Shown here: piece by piece, positions 11,644-20,350 of the stretch
Numbering within the stretch: the stretch's first letter is position 1
Layout: every line of letters starts with the position of its first letter
From: Paracoccus aminovorans
GTDB taxonomy: Bacteria; Pseudomonadota; Alphaproteobacteria; Rhodobacterales; Rhodobacteraceae
Reading direction: 5' to 3'
DNA length: 64,000 bases
Assembly (NCBI RefSeq): GCF_001546115.1
Contig: NZ_KQ955209.1
Coordinates: 124,001 to 188,000 of the forward strand
Notes under the pieces: model-generated
Databases searched by the model: none
What the model saw: only the letters and a program-made list of their open reading frames with translations
Told to the model about the DNA's origin: nothing
Made by a program: the position numbers and the translations under genes

Positions 11644-11871
11644 GCATGTCCGCGGCGCCGCATGAACGAAAAGCGAATTATGGATCAATAAATCTTAAAA
11701 TTGTGCATACCGATATGGCCTAGACAGAATATTGCCACGATTTATCAAGTGACTATGTTTCACCTTGGCTCGGCCGCAGATTCATTTTGTCCAATTTGCA
11801 TGGTTTTCCTTGCGCGTCCGGCAGATCTGCACCCATGTTGCGGTCGAATTTACCCCATGGATGAGGATGAA
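11644..11871 (+). promoter_or_regulatory. AT-rich leader upstream of the Hint gene
   Basis: This stretch is clearly richer in A/T than its surroundings, especially 11675-11760. A possible TTGTGC with CAGAAT 18 bases later (11702-11731) could be a promoter. An in-frame open stretch to 11701 contains no convincing protein, and the true start is set by GAGGATGA just before 11872. Base composition alone could also hint at acquired DNA. Confidence 0.4.
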
Positions 11872-12996
11872 ATGCCGACCACCTGGAACGCGCTGTATCT
11901 GGGCCGCATGGCCACCGCGATGGATCCGCACGAAGGCGACAACAATGCCGAGAACGCCGGGTCGTCCTCCTATGTCGGCCGCACCTTCGGCAGCAGCACC
12001 GATCCGCTTTACGCTCACATCCAGTCGGTCGAGACGGTGGACCGCTACGGTCCGAACGACGGCCGCGGCCAGCCGGTGCTGAACCAGAACAATCGCCTGG
12101 GCACCGACCAGTTCCGCACCGACCTGGACGGCGACGGCACGCCCGAGACCTATGATTTCGACGCCGTCGCGACCTATAACGCCACCATCACCTTCGACGA
12201 CGGCTCGACCCGCAGCGTGGCGGTGAACCTGTTCCAGAGCACGACGGGCGAGCTGTTCCTGGCACCCTCGCAAAATGCGGCGACCAATGCGGTACTGTCC
12301 GGCGCGCCGATCACCACGATCCGGCTGAACTCGCTGGTGGCCAGCGGCAGCGAATCCGCCGGCCTGCTGACCGACCGGCCGCAGGTGGATTTCGTCTGCT
12401 TCGCCGCCGGCACGCTGATCTGCACCCCCGGGGGCGAGGTCACGGTCGAGACGCTGGCGCCGGGCGCGCTGGTGCTGACCGCCGACCATGGCGCGCAGCC
12501 GATCCGCTGGATCGGCCGGGCCGTGATCGACCTGACGCAAAGCCCGCATCTGCGCCCGGTCCGCATTGCCCGCGGCGCGCTTGGCGACGGCTTGCCGCTG
12601 ACCGACCTGCTGGTCTCGCCCCAGCACCGGGTGCTGGTGCGCTCGAAGATCGCGCAGCGCATGTTCGGCGCGGCCGAGGTGCTGGTCGCTGCCAAGCAGT
12701 TGCTGTCGCTTCCGGGCATCGCGCTGGCGAGCGATCTGGATAGCGTGACCTATGTGCATTTCCTGTTCGACCGCCATCAGGTGGTCTGGTCGAACGGCGC
12801 GCAGACCGAGTCGCTGTTCACCGGCCCGCAGGCGCTGGAAAGCGTCGGCCCCGCGGCGCGGGCCGAGATCCTGCAGATCTTTCCCGCGCTCGCGGCGCAG
12901 GACGCGCCCGCCCCGGCCCGGTTGCTGGTCGCCGGCGCGCCCGGCCGCCGCATGGCCGACCGGCACGCCCGCAACGGCATGGCGCTGCTGAGCTGA
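11872..12996 (+). CDS. Hint-domain (hedgehog/intein fold) secreted-type protein
   Basis: The 374-residue protein begins MPTTWNALYLG, close to the usual start of a Rhodobacterales family; GAGGA five bases upstream supports this ATG over 11857. Residues 1-180 form an Asp/Asn/Thr-rich domain (many D, N, G, S, T residues; DLDGDGTPETYDFD looks like a calcium loop) typical of type I-exported proteins. From about residue 181 a Hint domain starts (CFAAGTLICTPGG; the Cys is the expected self-cleavage residue) with a second block LVSPQHRVLVRS containing the conserved His. Such proteins lack a signal peptide. The family's function is not established; autoproteolysis is an inference from the fold. No type I secretion genes are adjacent. 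Confidence 0.8.
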   Translation: MPTTWNALYLGRMATAMDPHEGDNNAENAGSSSYVGRTFGSSTDPLYAHIQSVETVDRYGPNDGRGQPVLNQNNRLGTDQFRTDLDGDGTPETYDFDAVATYNATITFDDGSTRSVAVNLFQSTTGELFLAPSQNAATNAVLSGAPITTIRLNSLVASGSESAGLLTDRPQVDFVCFAAGTLICTPGGEVTVETLAPGALVLTADHGAQPIRWIGRAVIDLTQSPHLRPVRIARGALGDGLPLTDLLVSPQHRVLVRSKIAQRMFGAAEVLVAAKQLLSLPGIALASDLDSVTYVHFLFDRHQVVWSNGAQTESLFTGPQALESVGPAARAEILQIFPALAAQDAPAPARLLVAGAPGRRMADRHARNGMALLS

Positions 12997-13006
12997 GCGC
13001 ATGGAA

Positions 13007-13034
13007 AAGGCCGCCGGATCGCTCCGGCGGCCTT
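13007..13034. terminator. Strong bidirectional terminator
   Basis: A 12-bp perfect stem (13007-13018 with 13023-13034) and a TCGC loop separate the convergent Hint and glyoxalase genes. On the minus strand the stem ends in TTTT (13005-13008), so it ends the glyoxalase transcript particularly well. Confidence 0.85.
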
Positions 13035-13051
13035 GTTGCCTTCTGGGATGG

Positions 13052-13996
13052 TCAGTCCAGCGGCCGCAGCCCGGCTTCGATCTGCGCCCGGCGCCCTTCC
13101 AAGAAGGGCGGCAGCGACAGGCTTTCGCCCAAGCTCTCCAGCGGCTCGTCCACGGCGAAGCCCGGCTCGTCGGTGGCGATCTCGAACAGGTTGCCGCCCG
13201 GCTCGCGGAAATAGAGCGAGCGGAAATAATAGCGCTCGACCTCGCCCGAACTCGGCACGCGCATCTGGTTCAGCCGCTCGGCCCATGCGTGGATCGTGGG
13301 CTTGTCCGGCACCCGGAAGGCGACGTGATGCACGCCACCCGCGCCCTGGCGCGCCACCGGCAGGCCGGGCTGGACCGCGACGTGAAGCTCGGCCGCGGGG
13401 CCGCCCTCGCCCATCTCATAGACATGCACCGTGCCCTGCCCGTCCGGGCTGGCATAGTCGCGCGTCTTGCGCATGGCCATCACATGGGTCAGCACCATGT
13501 CGGTCGGCGCCAGGTCCGGCACCGAGATGGTGATCGGTCCCAGCCCGTGGATCTGGTGCTGCGCCGGCACCGGGCTTTTCGCCCAAGGCGCGGCGACGCT
13601 GCCGGGCGCATCCTCGGTCAGGCGGAAGCGCTGGCCCTCGGGATCCTCGAAATCGAGGCTGGCGCGGCCGTCCAGCGTCGCGATCTCGCCCCTGGTCAAC
13701 CCGGCATCGCCAAGCCGCCTGGCCCAGAAGTCGAAACTGTCCCGCGCGATGCGCAGGCCGGTGCGGCTGATCGAATGGGTGCCGCGCCGTTCCCGCGCCG
13801 CCGGCCAGTCGAAGAAGGTCAGGTCGGTGCCGGGCTGCGCCAGCCCGTCGGCATAGAACAGGTGATAGGCGCTGGTGTCGTCCTGGTTCACGGTCTTCTT
13901 GACCAGGCGCAGACCCAGCGTGTCCGTATAGAAGCGCCGGTTGCCGGGCGCATCGGCGGTGATCGCCGTCAGGTGGTGTATTCCGGTGAGCTGCAT
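13052..13996 (-). CDS. Ring-cleaving dioxygenase of the glyoxalase (VOC) family
   Basis: The 314-residue protein has two tandem VOC halves: GIHHLTAIT at the start, [11 protein letters not shown] in the second half and [15 protein letters not shown] near residue 275, the pattern of MhqA/MhqO/LinE-type hydroquinone dioxygenases. An ideal AAAGGAGGAG ribosome site sets the start at 13996. It is a full-length relative of the N-terminal domain of the fusion at 9320 and is divergent from a LysR gene, with a LysR-type dyad between them. Likely role: Fe(II)-dependent opening of hydroquinones. Substrate cannot be read. Confidence 0.88.
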   Translation of the reverse strand: MQLTGIHHLTAITADAPGNRRFYTDTLGLRLVKKTVNQDDTSAYHLFYADGLAQPGTDLTFFDWPAARERRGTHSISRTGLRIARDSFDFWARRLGDAGLTRGEIATLDGRASLDFEDPEGQRFRLTEDAPGSVAAPWAKSPVPAQHQIHGLGPITISVPDLAPTDMVLTHVMAMRKTRDYASPDGQGTVHVYEMGEGGPAAELHVAVQPGLPVARQGAGGVHHVAFRVPDKPTIHAWAERLNQMRVPSSGEVERYYFRSLYFREPGGNLFEIATDEPGFAVDEPLESLGESLSLPPFLEGRRAQIEAGLRPLD

Positions 13997-14070
13997 GGTG
14001 CTCCTCCTTTCGTTGCAGCCAATATCGGCCCTGGCGCGCGTTTCCGCCACCAGACGGGTCGCGAACCTCG

Positions 14071-14089
14071 CGTTCGACTGGATCGAACG
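14071..14089. promoter_or_regulatory. LysR-type T-N11-A dyad
   Basis: CGTTCGA (14071-14077) and TCGAACG (14083-14089) are perfect inverted arms five bases apart, giving a T-N11-A core. The dyad lies between the divergent glyoxalase and LysR genes, 43 bases before the LysR ATG. Confidence 0.65.
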
Positions 14090-14132
14090 GTTGGGGCTTT
14101 CCGCCGGCAGGTCCGCGCCCTATCTTCATGTC

Positions 14133-15062
14133 ATGCGCTATGACCTGAACGACCTCGAAACCTTCCTGACCGTGATGGAGCTTGGCACGGTGACCGCCGC
14201 CGCCGCGCGGCTGAACCTGTCGAAATCCGTGGTCAGCAAGCGGATCACCGACCTGGAGGCGACGCTGGGCGCGGCGCTGTTTCGCCGCAACGCCGGCCGC
14301 ATCACTCCGACCGAAGCCGCGTCGCGCCTGGCCGAACGGCTGCGCCCGGCGCTGTCGGAACTGGTCGCGGCGGCGGAAAGCACCGCCTGGGATATGGACG
14401 GCGTGGCGCCGCTGCGTGGCAGCCTGTCCATCGCCGCGCCGATGAGCTTCGGCGTGTTGCACCTGGGCCCGATCATCGCCAGCTTCGCCGAGGCGAACCC
14501 CGAACTGGAGATCAGCGTCGATTACGACGACCGCACCCGCGACCTGGCGCGCGAGGGTTTCGACATCGGCATCCGCGTCGGCAAGATGCGCGACAAGGCG
14601 CTGATGCAGCGCAAGCTCTGCGAGGACCAAAGCGTCGCCGTCGCCGCCCCCGCCTATCTGGACCGGATGGGCCGGCCGCGAACGCTGGCCGATCTGCGCG
14701 ACCACCAGGGCATCGGCTACAGCCACGTCCCGAACAGCCAGCTCTGGCAGTTCCAGGAGCGCGACCGCTTCGTCTCGCCCATGATCGGCGGGCGGATCTC
14801 GCTGAACAATGGCGAGGCGATCCGCTGCATGGCGATCCAGGGCCTGGGCCTGGCCATCCTGCCCGGCTTCATCGTCGCCCCGGCGCTGGCCGATGGCACG
14901 CTGGAGCGCGTGCTGCCCGATTATCCCACCCGCCGGCTGCCCATCGTCGCCGTCTGGCCCCCCGTCTCGCCCATGCCGGCCAAGCTGCGCCGTTTCGTCG
15001 ACCATCTGGCCGCCGCGCTGAAAACCCCGCCCTGGCAGGCGGAAATCAAGGAAACACCATGA
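14133..15062 (+). CDS. LysR-family transcriptional regulator
   Basis: The 309-residue protein has an N-terminal winged HTH (residues 4-62, LETFLTVMELGTVTAAAARLNLSKSVVSKRI) and a two-lobed periplasmic-binding-like effector domain. The form SKSVVSKRI...LEATLGAALFRR is like regulators of quinone-responsive genes (QhdR/YwbI-like), but the ligand is unknown. ATG 14133 is the only good start. Its stop overlaps the downstream monooxygenase start as ATGA, so the two are coupled, and it is divergent from the glyoxalase gene, which it probably controls. Confidence 0.9.
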   Translation: MRYDLNDLETFLTVMELGTVTAAAARLNLSKSVVSKRITDLEATLGAALFRRNAGRITPTEAASRLAERLRPALSELVAAAESTAWDMDGVAPLRGSLSIAAPMSFGVLHLGPIIASFAEANPELEISVDYDDRTRDLAREGFDIGIRVGKMRDKALMQRKLCEDQSVAVAAPAYLDRMGRPRTLADLRDHQGIGYSHVPNSQLWQFQERDRFVSPMIGGRISLNNGEAIRCMAIQGLGLAILPGFIVAPALADGTLERVLPDYPTRRLPIVAVWPPVSPMPAKLRRFVDHLAAALKTPPWQAEIKETP

Positions 15063-16078
15063 AGAAGATCGGATTCCTGTCCTTTGGCCATTGGTCGGAC
15101 GAACCGGCCGCCGCCACCCGCAGCGCCCAGGACACGCTGCTGCAATCCATCGACCTTGCCGTCGCGGCCGAGGAGCTGGGCGCGGACGGCGCCTATTTCC
15201 GCGTGCACCATTTCGCGCGCCAGCTCGCCTCGCCCTTCCCGCTGCTGGCGGCGGTCGGCGCGCGCACGAAACGGATCGAGATCGGCACCGCCGTCATCGA
15301 CATGCGCTATGAAAACCCGCTGTATATGGCCGAGGATGCCGGCGCCGCCGACCTGATCGCGCAGGGGCGGCTGCAGCTGGGGATCTCGCGCGGCTCGCCC
15401 GAGCAGGTGATCGACGGCTGGAAATATTTCGGCTACCAGCCCGCCGAGGGCGAGAGCGACGCCGACATGGCGCGGCGCCATGCCGAGGTGTTCCTGAACC
15501 TGCTCGCGGGCAAGGGCTTCGCCCAGCCGAACCCGCGCCCGATGTTCCCGAACCCGCCGGGCCTTCTGCGGCTGGAACCGCACAGCCCGGGCCTGCGCAA
15601 CCGCATCTGGTGGGGCGCGGCCTCGAACGCCACGGCGAAATGGGCGGCGCAGCTTGGCATGAACCTGCAAAGCTCGACGCTGAAGGACGACGAGAACGGC
15701 AAGCCCTTCCACGTCCAGCAGGCCGAGCAGATCCGCATCTATCGCGAGGCCTGGAAGGATGCCGGGCACGAAGGCACGCCGCGCGTCTCGGTCAGCCGCT
15801 CGATCTTTGCGCTGACCGACGAACGCGACTGGATGTATTTCGGCCGCGGCGGGAAAGAGGCCGACCAGATCGGCTTCATCGAGCAGACCCGCTCGATCTT
15901 CGGCCGCGGCTATACCGGAGAGCCGGAGCGGCTGATCGAGGAGCTGCGCAAGGACGAAGGCATCGCCGAGGCAGACACCCTGCTTCTGACCGTGCCGAAC
16001 ACGCTGGGCGTCGAATACAACGCCCATGTGATCGAGAATATCCTCAAGCACGTCGCCCCGGCGCTCGGCTGGCGTTGA
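15059..16078 (+). CDS. Luciferase-like flavin monooxygenase (LLM class)
   Basis: The 339-residue TIM-barrel protein starts KKIGFLSFGHW and has EELGADGAYFRVHHFARQLASPFPLLAAVGART, the family's conserved EH-containing N-terminal pattern, followed by GRLQLGISRGSPEQV and WGAASNATAKWAAQLGM, the FMN/F420 contact region. It would oxidise a small substrate with reduced flavin. Start overlaps the LysR stop (ATGA). Reduced FMN could come from the FMN reductase 4 kb upstream, which is an inference. Substrate unknown. Confidence 0.85.
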   Translation: MKKIGFLSFGHWSDEPAAATRSAQDTLLQSIDLAVAAEELGADGAYFRVHHFARQLASPFPLLAAVGARTKRIEIGTAVIDMRYENPLYMAEDAGAADLIAQGRLQLGISRGSPEQVIDGWKYFGYQPAEGESDADMARRHAEVFLNLLAGKGFAQPNPRPMFPNPPGLLRLEPHSPGLRNRIWWGAASNATAKWAAQLGMNLQSSTLKDDENGKPFHVQQAEQIRIYREAWKDAGHEGTPRVSVSRSIFALTDERDWMYFGRGGKEADQIGFIEQTRSIFGRGYTGEPERLIEELRKDEGIAEADTLLLTVPNTLGVEYNAHVIENILKHVAPALGWR

Positions 16079-16084
16079 CCTAAG

Positions 16085-16115
16085 GCGCCGCCGGGGCTTC
16101 ACAGCTCGGCGGCGC
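16085..16115 (+). terminator. GC-rich hairpin after the monooxygenase gene
   Basis: Nine-base arms GCGCCGCCG (16085-16093) and its complement (16107-16115) enclose 13 bases. No T-run follows, so termination strength is uncertain. Confidence 0.45.
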
Positions 16116-16150
16116 ACGCTAAGCTGGCCCTGCGCGAACAGGAGACAGCG

Positions 16151-17917
16151 ATGGCCGTTACAGAAGTCGCAGCCGAGGCCGCCCAGCACGGCGCGCATGG
16201 TGCCGATATCGGCCCGGTGGTGGTGCTGCTGGCGGCCGCCGTGATCGCGGTGCCGATCTTTCGCAAGGCGGGCCTGGGCTCGGTGCTGGGCTATCTGGCG
16301 GCCGGGCTGGCGGTCGGCCCCTTCGGCCTTGGCTTCTTTCACGACCCCGGCAGCATCATCGCCGTCGCCGAGCTGGGCGTGGTGCTGTTCCTGTTCATCA
16401 TCGGGCTGGAGATGCAGCCCTCGCGCCTGTGGGCGATGCGGGGCGAGATCTTCGGGCTGGGCCTGACACAGGTGGCGCTGGCCATCGCGCTGCTGACCTG
16501 CGTCGGGCTGGCACTGGGGTTCCCGGTCGCCGCCAGCTTCGTTTCCGGCACCGGCTTCGTGCTGACCTCGACCGCCATCGTCATGCAGATGCTCGGCGAG
16601 CGAAACCAGATGGCGCTGCCCAAGGGCCGGCGCATCATCTCGATCCTGTTGTTCGAGGATCTGGCCATCGTGCCGCTGCTGGCGCTGGTCGCCTTTCTGG
16701 CCCCCGGGGCCGAGACGGTGACGCTGGCGCAGCGGCTGGCCGGGATCGGGCTTGGCCTGGGCTGCATCGCCGCGCTGGTGCTGGCCGGGCGCTATCTGCT
16801 GAACCCGATGTTCGGCTTGCTCGCGCGCTTCGGCGGGCGCGAGATCATGACCGCCGCCGCGCTGCTGGTCGTGCTGGGCGCGGCGCTGCTGATGCAATGG
16901 GGCGGGCTGTCGATGGCGATGGGGGCCTTCCTGGCCGGGGTGCTGCTGTCCGAATCCAGCTTCCGCCACCAGCTCGAGGCCGATATCGAGCCCTTCCGCG
17001 GCTTGCTGCTGGGCCTGTTCTTCCTGGGTGTCGGCATGGCGCTGGACCTTGACGTGATCGCGCGCAACTGGGCGCTGATCGCGATCTGCGTGCCGGCCTA
17101 TATGGTCCTGAAGATGCTGGTGATCTATGCCGTGGCGCGGCTGTTTCGCACCGGCCATGCCGAGGCGCTGGAGCGCGCCGTGCTGATGGCGCAGGGCGGC
17201 GAATTCGCCTTTGTGCTCTATGCCACCGCCATGCAGTTCGACATCATCAGCGGCCAGGAAAACGCCACGCTGACCGCCATCGTCATCGTCTCGATGGTGC
17301 TGACGCCCCTGATGATCATCCTGCACGACCGGCTGATGCCGAAGCCCGTGCCCTCGCTCGACGGGGTCGAGGCGGCGGAGGGGCTGAATGCGCGGGTGCT
17401 GATGATCGGCTTCGGCCGCATGGGCCAGATCGTCAGCCAGCCGCTGATCGCGCGCGGCCATTCGATCTCGATCATCGAAAGCGACCCGCAGACCATCCGC
17501 GACGCCGACGAATTCGGCTTCAAGATCTGGTATGGCGACGGCGCGCGGCTGGACGTGCTGCATGCCGCCGGCGCGGGCGAGGCCAGCCTGATCCTCGCCC
17601 TGCCCGGCGACCGGCACGCCACCACCCGCATCGTCGAGCTGGTGAAGCAGGAATTCCCGCTGGTGCCGGTGATCGCCCGCGCCTTCGACCGCGAGCATGC
17701 GATGGAACTGGTGCATGCCGGCGCCGATTTCCAGCTCCGCGAGACGCTGGAAAGCGGCTTCGCCATCGGCCGCGAGGCGCTGATGCAGCTGGGCGACAGC
17801 CAGGAAGAGGCCGAGGAACTGATGGCCGAGATCCGCGAGCGCGACGCCCAACGCCTTGCCATGGAGGTCGCGGGCGGGCTTTTCGCCGGCCGCGACCTGC
17901 TGCTGAGCAACCGCTAG
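16151..17917 (+). CDS. KefB/KefC-type cation:proton antiporter with RCK domain
   Basis: The 588-residue CPA2 protein has about 12 membrane segments (residues ~20-400) including GYLAAGLAVGPFGLG and LFLFIIGLEMQPSRLW, then an RCK/TrkA-N domain from about residue 415 with the nucleotide loop GFGRMGQ and IIESDP. In E. coli KefB/C release potassium when glutathione adducts bind the RCK domain, protecting against electrophiles. Its place beside GST, glyoxalase and quinone-reducing genes fits such a role, but glutathione gating cannot be shown. Its TAG stop shares CTAG with the opposite ABC permease gene. Confidence 0.88.
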   Translation: MAVTEVAAEAAQHGAHGADIGPVVVLLAAAVIAVPIFRKAGLGSVLGYLAAGLAVGPFGLGFFHDPGSIIAVAELGVVLFLFIIGLEMQPSRLWAMRGEIFGLGLTQVALAIALLTCVGLALGFPVAASFVSGTGFVLTSTAIVMQMLGERNQMALPKGRRIISILLFEDLAIVPLLALVAFLAPGAETVTLAQRLAGIGLGLGCIAALVLAGRYLLNPMFGLLARFGGREIMTAAALLVVLGAALLMQWGGLSMAMGAFLAGVLLSESSFRHQLEADIEPFRGLLLGLFFLGVGMALDLDVIARNWALIAICVPAYMVLKMLVIYAVARLFRTGHAEALERAVLMAQGGEFAFVLYATAMQFDIISGQENATLTAIVIVSMVLTPLMIILHDRLMPKPVPSLDGVEAAEGLNARVLMIGFGRMGQIVSQPLIARGHSISIIESDPQTIRDADEFGFKIWYGDGARLDVLHAAGAGEASLILALPGDRHATTRIVELVKQEFPLVPVIARAFDREHAMELVHAGADFQLRETLESGFAIGREALMQLGDSQEEAEELMAEIRERDAQRLAMEVAGGLFAGRDLLLSNR

Positions 17918-19161
17918 CCGCGCAGGCTGGCGACCGCCGGCTGGCGATAGGCGATGAAGGCCGGCAGCGCCGCCAGCACCGCGCCGACGCCCAGCAGCAG
18001 CGCGAAGGCCCCCGCGTCGCCGGCCGCCCACTCCACCGGCAGTTCGAACCCCTGCCGCGCCGCGACCAGCCGCGACAGCTGCACCGCCGCCAGCCAGCCG
18101 GCGGCATGGCCCAGCACGATGCCCGCCGCCAGCAGCACCAGCATCTGCGACCAGACCAGCACGAAGATCGCGCCGCGCGGGGCGCCGAAGGCGCGCAGCG
18201 CCGCGACCTGGCGCCGGCGCTGGCCGACATGGATCACCGTCACCATGACCAGCGCCACCGCGACCAGGGCCTGCGCGCCGATGGCCACCGCCGCCAGCAC
18301 CTGCCGCGCGTCGCCCATCAGCCCGTAAAGCCCGGTCAGCACCTCGGCCGGGAACACCGCCAGCGTATCCGGGCGGGCGCGGTATTCCTGGCGCAGCTTG
18401 TAGGCGTCGGCGATGCTGGCGGGCTTGACCAGCACCGCCGGCGGGCCCGGCGTCCCGGCCCCATGCCAGCTCTCGTCCAGCGGTGCCGAGGGCTCGACAT
18501 GCGCATGATCGTGGTCGTCGTGGCCGGGCTGCGCGTCGTGGCCGTGCCCATGCCCGCCGGCCATGCCATGCACCGCCCAGACCGCGCGGATCGGCACCAG
18601 GATGGCGCGGTCCCAGGCCGTGCCAGTGGGCTGCAAGCGGCCGACGACGTGATATTCGACATCCTCATGCGCCGCGCCACCATGCGAGACCGCACCATGC
18701 GAGGGGGTGATGCGGGCGCCGATCTGCAAGGGCACGCGGGCGCCGACCACCGCCTCGCCGTGGTTCACGAACATGCGGCCGCCGGCAAAGGCGGGCACCA
18801 TTTCCTCGACCAGCCGGGTGGTGGTGCCGACCAGGGGAATGTCGCCGTAATAGTCGCCGAAACCCACCGGAGCCGCCCAGGCCACGCGCGGGTCGGCTTC
18901 CAGTTCGGCCAACACCTCGCCCGGCATCAAGGGCAGCGCCGCCGCTTGCAGGAAGACGGTGGACAGCGCCAGCTGCGTCTCGCTGCCCGGCGCGCCGATC
19001 ACCAGATCGAAGGCCGAGGCAGCCCGGGCGCTGCCCAGCCGCAGGGCGCGTTCCTGCAGGGTGACACCGGTGCCCAGAGCCACGGCCAGCGCCACCAGCA
19101 CCACCATGACCAGCGCGCCCGGCCAGATCCGCCGCAGGTCGGCCCAGATGAAGCGGCCCAT
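17914..19161 (-). CDS. FtsX/MacB-type ABC transporter permease with His-rich extracytoplasmic domain
   Basis: The 415-residue protein has one N-terminal membrane helix (about 13-32), a large periplasmic domain and three C-terminal helices with the FtsX motif RRRQVAALRAFGAPRG. The periplasmic domain contains two His-rich stretches (about residues 154-171 and 198-221, the latter with ten His), unusual for lipoprotein-type exporters and suggestive of zinc, copper or nickel binding. ATG 19161 overlaps the ATPase stop (TGATG); an alternative GTG lies at 19164. Third gene of a coupled operon with a secreted protein and an ATPase. The substrate is not known. Confidence 0.8.
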   Translation of the reverse strand: MGRFIWADLRRIWPGALVMVVLVALAVALGTGVTLQERALRLGSARAASAFDLVIGAPGSETQLALSTVFLQAAALPLMPGEVLAELEADPRVAWAAPVGFGDYYGDIPLVGTTTRLVEEMVPAFAGGRMFVNHGEAVVGARVPLQIGARITPSHGAVSHGGAAHEDVEYHVVGRLQPTGTAWDRAILVPIRAVWAVHGMAGGHGHGHDAQPGHDDHDHAHVEPSAPLDESWHGAGTPGPPAVLVKPASIADAYKLRQEYRARPDTLAVFPAEVLTGLYGLMGDARQVLAAVAIGAQALVAVALVMVTVIHVGQRRRQVAALRAFGAPRGAIFVLVWSQMLVLLAAGIVLGHAAGWLAAVQLSRLVAARQGFELPVEWAAGDAGAFALLLGVGAVLAALPAFIAYRQPAVASLRG

Positions 19162-19850
19162 CACGCGGCCTCGGCCAGGTCGGCGGCCACGACGCTGCCC
19201 CGCGCCAGCGCGATGCGGCGCGGCAGGCGCTGGATCAGCGCCGGGTCGTGGGTGACGACGATCAGCGTCGCGCCGCTGTCGCGCGCCAAGCCGATCAGCA
19301 GCCCGGCGATGAGTTCGCCGGTGGCGGCGTCGAGGCTGGCGGTCGGCTCATCCGCGACGATGATGCCCGGGCGGCGCAGCAGGGCGCGCGCGATGGCCAC
19401 GCGCTGCATCTCGCCGCGCGACAGGGTCTCGATGCGCTGGCGCGGCCGGTCCAGCCCCATGCCGGCCAGCAATTCGGCGGCGCGTGCGACCAGCGCCCGG
19501 TCGGCGGCCCGCGCCATGCGCGCCGGCAGAAGCACGTTGTCCAGCGCCGAAAGGCCCGGGAACAGGTGGAAATCCTGCATCACCAGCCCGACATGCGCGC
19601 CGCGCCAGCGGTCGCGCGCGCCTTCGGACAGGGCGGCGATGTCGGTCCCGCCCCAGCGCACGGTGCCGCGCGCGGGCCGTTCCAGCCCGGTCAGGACATT
19701 GACCAGCGTCGATTTCCCCGAACCCGACGGCCCGGCCACCGCGACCATGGCGCCGGCGGCGATGCGCAGATCCGGCACGGCCAGCGCCGGGCTGCCGAGG
19801 CCGGGAAACCGCACCTCGACCCCAGACATGAGCAAGGCGGGCGCGGTCAT
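19161..19850 (-). CDS. ABC transporter ATP-binding protein (LolD/MacB type)
   Basis: The 229-residue ATPase shows Walker A GPSGSGKST, the Q-loop GLVMQDFHLFP, signature LSRGEMQRVAIARAL and Walker B IIVADEPTASLD. This is the short form used with FtsX-like permeases such as LolCDE and MacAB. Start ATG 19850 overlaps the upstream gene's stop by four bases (ATGA); its stop overlaps the permease start, so the three proteins are made together. Confidence 0.92.
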   Translation of the reverse strand: MTAPALLMSGVEVRFPGLGSPALAVPDLRIAAGAMVAVAGPSGSGKSTLVNVLTGLERPARGTVRWGGTDIAALSEGARDRWRGAHVGLVMQDFHLFPGLSALDNVLLPARMARAADRALVARAAELLAGMGLDRPRQRIETLSRGEMQRVAIARALLRRPGIIVADEPTASLDAATGELIAGLLIGLARDSGATLIVVTHDPALIQRLPRRIALARGSVVAADLAEAA

Positions 19851-20293
19851 GCTCTGTCGTAGCGCGCGCCGCGCAGCCGCAGCTGGCTGACGAATCCGGT
19901 CTCGGGATCGGTCCAGGAGCCGCGCTCCAGCACGCCCCGCGCCTCGATCCGCTGGTTCGGCGGCGTGAAGGTGCGCTTGCGGTCCAGATAGACCACCAGG
20001 ATATTGTCCGGCCAATCCGCGTCGGTCGAGCAGAACGGGCACAGCGCCATCGGGATCTCGGTCAAGACGAAGAACTGCGCCTCGGCCTTCAGCGGCGGCG
20101 CCATGAAGCCCTGCATGCGGATGGGCTGCCCGGTCAGCGCCTTGACCTTGTCGGAATAGACCAGCCCCAGCGCGCTGAACGAGGCGTAAAGCTCATCGAA
20201 GCTCAGCGTGGCGGGCGCGGCATGGGCGGGCCGCAAGAGCGACAGCGACAGGCCGCCGGCGAGGCAGGCCCTGCGGGAAAGCGGATAGGTCAT
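19847..20293 (-). CDS. Tat-type exported protein with CPFC motif, linked to ABC exporter
   Basis: The 148-residue protein starts with SRRACLAGGLSLSLLRPAHA, a short signal peptide with twin arginines. The mature part has GFMAPPLKAEAQFFVLTE followed by CPFCSTDADWPDNILVVYL, a Cys pair that could bind metal or be redox-active, and resembles the DUF3299-type small exported proteins often seen beside FtsX-type exporters. It is first in the operon with the ATPase and the His-rich permease. A role as periplasmic partner or metal chaperone is inferred. Confidence 0.6.
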   Translation of the reverse strand: MTYPLSRRACLAGGLSLSLLRPAHAAPATLSFDELYASFSALGLVYSDKVKALTGQPIRMQGFMAPPLKAEAQFFVLTEIPMALCPFCSTDADWPDNILVVYLDRKRTFTPPNQRIEARGVLERGSWTDPETGFVSQLRLRGARYDRA

Positions 20294-20318
20294 GCGCGAC
20301 CCCTTCTCGTTGGTGGCT

Positions 20319-20342
20319 GGCCTGTCCCCGCGGGGACAGGCC
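20319..20342 (-). terminator. Perfect 24-base palindrome after phoA
   Basis: Two 12-base arms (20319-20330 and 20331-20342) are exact complements with no spacer. The hairpin lies just after the phoA stop and before the exported-protein gene. It lacks a T-run, but its position suits a terminator for phoA transcripts. Confidence 0.6.
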
Positions 20343-20350
20343 GAAAGGCG

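Noticed and set aside
14921..18031. Very long open frame on the minus strand (over 1000 codons)
   Set aside because: It is antisense to LysR, monooxygenase and KefC genes and reads as His/Gln/Arg-rich low-complexity text; a by-product of GC-rich codon use.
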